Source: Bordetella parapertussis (lineage in GTDB: Bacteria; Pseudomonadota; Gammaproteobacteria; Burkholderiales; Burkholderiaceae_B). From it: a stretch of DNA of 7,867 nt. Both the position numbers and the translations under genes were made by a program. The notes beneath the pieces were generated by a model, which was not told the origin of the DNA, made no database searches, and worked only from the letters and a program-made list of their open reading frames with translations. Of the stretch, positions 5,986 to 7,867 are shown piece after piece; position 1 is the first letter of the stretch, and each line of letters begins with the position of its first letter. Where the stretch lies: the NCBI GenBank assembly GCA_945882005.1, contig CAMCWG010000133.1, positions 1-7,867 on the forward strand, given 5' to 3'.

Positions 5986-6929
5986 CTCTTGGCCACTGCA
6001 CCCCAACGAGCGATTTCGCTCCTGAGCAAGGTGCCAAACTCCTCAGGCGTCAACGCAGCTGCAGTCAAGCCGTCACTGGTCAAGGTTTTTTCCATTTCTT
6101 TGTCTTGTAAGACTTGGTTGATGGCCTTGTTCAGTTTTTGCTGGATCGCAACAGGTACGCCTTTCGGAGCAATAATGCCGTGCCAATTAGTCACTTCGTA
6201 CTGAGGGTAACCCGCTTCCTTCACCGTGGGAACATCAGGCAAGGCAGCAAGACGGGCCGGAGTCGTCACCGCAAGCGCTTTCAGCTGATTTGACTTGACC
6301 AAAGGCAGAGTCGAAGCGACCGTTCCAAACACAATGTTCGTGTGACCAGCAACCGTGTCAGTCAAAGCAGGTGATGTGCCTTTGTAGGGAACATGCAAAA
6401 GTTTGATCCCTGCAATCTCATTGAAGTACTCAGTCGCCAACTGGGTGATGCTTCCGGTGCCAGAAGTAGCATAACTGTATTTACCTGGGCTGGCCTTAGC
6501 GAGCTCCACCAACTCCTTCAACGTCTTTACCGGAAAGTCTTTATTGGTCGTGATAATGAACGGTCCGCGTGCAAGTAGCGCGATGGGCGTCATGTCCGTG
6601 CCAGAGTCAAAGGGCAGCTTATAAAAACTGGGGTTCACCGTGTAGCTAGCAGCTGACAGGAACAGCGTGTATCCGTCTGGTGCAGATTTAAGTGCAATTT
6701 CAGCGCCCAAGTTACTGCCAGCACCAGGCTTGTTCTCTACGATAACCGGCTGCCCGAGCCCGGGGGCCAACTTCACGGCCACGAGACGCGCGATCAAGTC
6801 AGAGCCTCCGCCGGGAGCGAAACCTACGATCAGCCGGATGGGCTTGTTTGGATAGTCAGTTTGGGTGAAAGCGTTTGATCCAACAAATGCGAGCACAGAA
6901 AACAGAGTTGCGATAACCGACGTCTTCAT
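5964..6929 (-). CDS. Bug/TctC-family tripartite tricarboxylate transporter substrate-binding protein
   Basis: Periplasmic solute-binding protein, 321 residues from ATG 6929. That start gives a standard signal peptide (MKTSVIATLFSVLAFV, probable cleavage near SNA at 18-20). The open frame continues 44 codons upstream to 7061, but that part looks unlike any leader and reaches into the AT-rich promoter. Family marks: YPNKPIRLIVGFAPGGGSD (26-44), VENKPGAGSNLGAE (64-77), DGYTLFL, YATSGTGS (153-160), VPYKGTSPALTD (180-191), LPDVPTVKEAGYP and the C-terminal WHGIIAPKGVP. No TctA or TctB membrane genes are in the window, so it is an orphan here, as most Bug proteins are in Burkholderiales. Ligand unknown; the family usually binds carboxylates or small amides. 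Its end is 31 bp from the end of the convergent peroxidase gene. Confidence 0.92.
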   Translation of the reverse strand: MKTSVIATLFSVLAFVGSNAFTQTDYPNKPIRLIVGFAPGGGSDLIARLVAVKLAPGLGQPVIVENKPGAGSNLGAEIALKSAPDGYTLFLSAASYTVNPSFYKLPFDSGTDMTPIALLARGPFIITTNKDFPVKTLKELVELAKASPGKYSYATSGTGSITQLATEYFNEIAGIKLLHVPYKGTSPALTDTVAGHTNIVFGTVASTLPLVKSNQLKALAVTTPARLAALPDVPTVKEAGYPQYEVTNWHGIIAPKGVPVAIQQKLNKAINQVLQDKEMEKTLTSDGLTAAALTPEEFGTLLRSEIARWGAVAKSRGLSIK

Positions 6930-7052
6930 GAACTTCAGGCGAGTGTTACGGGCGTGCAGCGTAAAAGCTTCCTTGATAGAGGTTAGAACCACGCACAACG
7001 ATACATCGGGACTAAGCGAAAGACCAGCCCACCAATGACTACTATCAATAAA

Positions 7053-7117
7053 CATTATCAATAGAAATTAACTATTTATTCGATAATAATATATTTATAT
7101 ACATATTATTGATAATG
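7053..7117. repeat. 11-bp inverted repeat pair (CATTATCAATA / TATTGATAATG) bracketing the AT-rich core
   Basis: CATTATCAATA at 7053-7063 and TATTGATAATG at 7107-7117 are exact reverse complements separated by 43 nt. The shorter TATCAATA is also repeated directly at 7043-7050 and 7056-7063, 13 bp apart. Two facing copies in a divergent promoter suggest a shared regulator, although chance matches are likelier in such AT-rich DNA. Confidence 0.45.
7061..7075. promoter_or_regulatory. OxyR/LysR-like dyad ATAG-N7-CTAT
   Basis: ATAG at 7061-7064 and CTAT at 7072-7075 with a 7-nt spacer form the T-N11-A dyad of LysR-type regulators, and match half of the recalled OxyR motif (ATAGnTnnnAnCTAT, repeated after 7 bp). 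The second half-site expected from 7083 keeps ATA and little else. The site lies 95 bp before a peroxiredoxin gene, a common OxyR target class. Confidence 0.4.
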
Positions 7118-7129
7118 ATATTAAATGAC
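7111..7129. promoter_or_regulatory. Fur-box-like sequence
   Basis: Aligned with GATAATGATAATCATTATC, the 19 bases from 7111 match at 14 positions by my count, including the first ten. It lies 41 bp before the peroxiredoxin start codon, where a repressor could block transcription. AT-rich background raises the chance of coincidence. Confidence 0.3.
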
Positions 7130-7170
7130 TCTTGGTTCAACACAAATCCGATTTACTCAGGAGTTACGAA

Positions 7171-7812
7171 ATGGAAAATACTTCAAGTGGCTTTCCCCAA
7201 CTCAACGCACCAGCACCAGATTTCGATGTTCGTACAACTCACGGACAAAAGAAATTGTCAGACTACAAAGGCAAATGGTTAATTTTGTTTGCTCACCCTG
7301 CCGACTTCACGCCAGTGTGCACCACGGAATTTATCGCCTTCGCCAAGGCGCACGATAAATTTCAAGCAATGAATTGTGATTTGCTAGGCTTATCGATTGA
7401 TTCAGTCTTCGCTCATTTGGCATGGACTCAAAATATCGAGGAAAAATTTGGAGTCAAGATTCCTTTCCCAATTATTGAAGATATCAAAATGGATGTTGCT
7501 CGCGTGTATGGAATGGTTCATCCAGGCGCCGCCGACACTCAAGCCGTTCGCGCTACTTTTTTTATTGATCCTAAGGGGATTTTGCGTGCGATGGTCTACT
7601 ACCCCATGAGCAATGGCCGTTCCATTAACGAATTTGTCAGACTCTTAGAAGCATTGCAAACAACAGATGCGCATGGTGTCGCTACACCAGAAAACTGGAC
7701 ACCTGGATGTAAAGTTATCGTTTCACCCCCCAAAACCAGTCAGGACCTACAAAAGAGATTGACGGAAGGCTATGAACTGACTGATTGGTACTTCGCACAA
7801 AAATCGATCTAG
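7171..7812 (+). CDS. Prx6-type (1-Cys-like) peroxiredoxin
   Basis: Thiol peroxidase reducing H2O2 and organic hydroperoxides in the cytoplasm; 213 residues, no signal peptide. ATG 7171 follows AGGAG (7159-7163) by 7 nt; the frame extends to a TTG at 7132, but that has no such site. The AhpC/TSA fold carries PADFTPVCTTE: P43, T47, peroxidatic C50 and E53. R127 in RATFFIDPKG is the conserved catalytic arginine. The C-terminal domain has PENWTPGCKVIVSPP and ends DWYFAQKSI, typical of the ~210-220-residue Prx6 group. C180 falls in a loop where related proteins, as I recall them, often have Asp; it could act as a resolving cysteine, as could C69. No dedicated reductase gene is adjacent. GC is about 43 percent over 7201-7500, below neighbouring genes. 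Confidence 0.93.
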   Translation: MENTSSGFPQLNAPAPDFDVRTTHGQKKLSDYKGKWLILFAHPADFTPVCTTEFIAFAKAHDKFQAMNCDLLGLSIDSVFAHLAWTQNIEEKFGVKIPFPIIEDIKMDVARVYGMVHPGAADTQAVRATFFIDPKGILRAMVYYPMSNGRSINEFVRLLEALQTTDAHGVATPENWTPGCKVIVSPPKTSQDLQKRLTEGYELTDWYFAQKSI

Positions 7813-7824
7813 CCTTTGGTTCAC

Positions 7825-7853
7825 GCGCTGTGTGTGGCACCCATACACAGCGC
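7825..7853 (+). terminator. Strong hairpin after the peroxiredoxin gene, probable terminator
   Basis: GCGCTGTGT (7825-7833) pairs with ACACAGCGC (7845-7853). The stem extends inward by one G-T wobble and three Watson-Crick pairs to a 3-nt loop, 13 pairs in all, starting 12 nt after the stop codon. Only a short TT follows, so intrinsic termination is plausible but not classical. Confidence 0.5.
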
Positions 7854-7867
7854 TTGCTGAGATATTG

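Larger units (their letters stand above)
6930..7170. promoter_or_regulatory. Divergent intergenic control region, extremely AT-rich core
   Basis: Separates the minus-strand Bug gene from the plus-strand peroxiredoxin. Positions 7041-7130 contain only 13 G/C in 90 bases. The Bug gene would have a leader of roughly 100 nt if its promoter lies in the AT core. The region holds the inverted TATTGATAATG pair, an ATAG-N7-CTAT dyad and a Fur-like GATAATGATATT, listed separately. No promoter hexamers stand out unambiguously because the whole core resembles -10 elements. Confidence 0.5.

Noticed and set aside
6930..7061. 44-codon N-terminal extension of the Bug protein
   Set aside because: A proper signal peptide starts at ATG 6929 and the extension would run into the AT-rich promoter.
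7132..7170. TTG start for the peroxiredoxin
   Set aside because: ATG 7171 has AGGAG at ideal spacing, and the extension lacks a ribosome binding site.
1..7867. Mobile elements, CRISPR arrays, tRNA or rRNA genes
   Set aside because: No transposase or integrase motifs, no regularly spaced long repeats, and no RNA gene signatures were seen on either strand.

Overview
The window looks like ordinary chromosome from a betaproteobacterium, most likely Burkholderiales. The evidence is a Bug/TctC-type solute-binding protein (a family greatly expanded in that order), a cysI-type nitrite/sulfite reductase of the betaproteobacterial kind, and mid-50s percent GC in most genes. No tRNA, rRNA, insertion sequence or CRISPR array was seen.

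Layout. (1) Positions 1-1368, minus strand: the N-terminal 456 residues of a siroheme sulfite reductase hemoprotein (CysI), cut by the window edge between its two iron-sulfur cysteine pairs. (2) 1369-1816: a non-coding or weakly coding spacer holding the cysI leader, a possible 44-residue exported mini-protein and a 9-bp hairpin. (3) 1817-4071, plus strand: a two-component system of the BaeS/BaeR type with an ATGA start/stop overlap. (4) 4072-4159: a compact promoter with four CTYCA motifs spaced exactly 11 bp apart, a TATAGT -10 element, and an 11-bp perfect inverted repeat covering the ribosome binding site. (5) 4160-5932, plus strand: an animal-type (myeloperoxidase/peroxinectin superfamily) heme peroxidase with a Tat-like signal peptide and an intact active site. 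(6) 5964-6929, minus strand: a Bug/TctC periplasmic binding protein convergent with the peroxidase. (7) 6930-7170: a very AT-rich divergent intergenic region with a LysR/OxyR-like dyad and Fur-like sequences. (8) 7171-7812, plus strand: a Prx6-type peroxiredoxin, followed by a strong hairpin.

How the parts may work together. The most interesting unit is baeS-baeR-peroxidase. An envelope-sensing kinase and an OmpR-family regulator are followed by a promoter carrying the 11-bp-phased direct repeats typical of OmpR/PhoB-family targets, and then an exported heme peroxidase. My inference is that the regulator switches on an extracytoplasmic peroxidase under envelope or oxidant stress. The second peroxide enzyme, the peroxiredoxin, has its own AT-rich control region and is lower in GC, so it is probably an independent unit, perhaps under OxyR- or Fur-type control. 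Sulfite reductase and the Bug protein have no evident mechanistic link to either. All function calls rest on reading motifs; no database search was possible.
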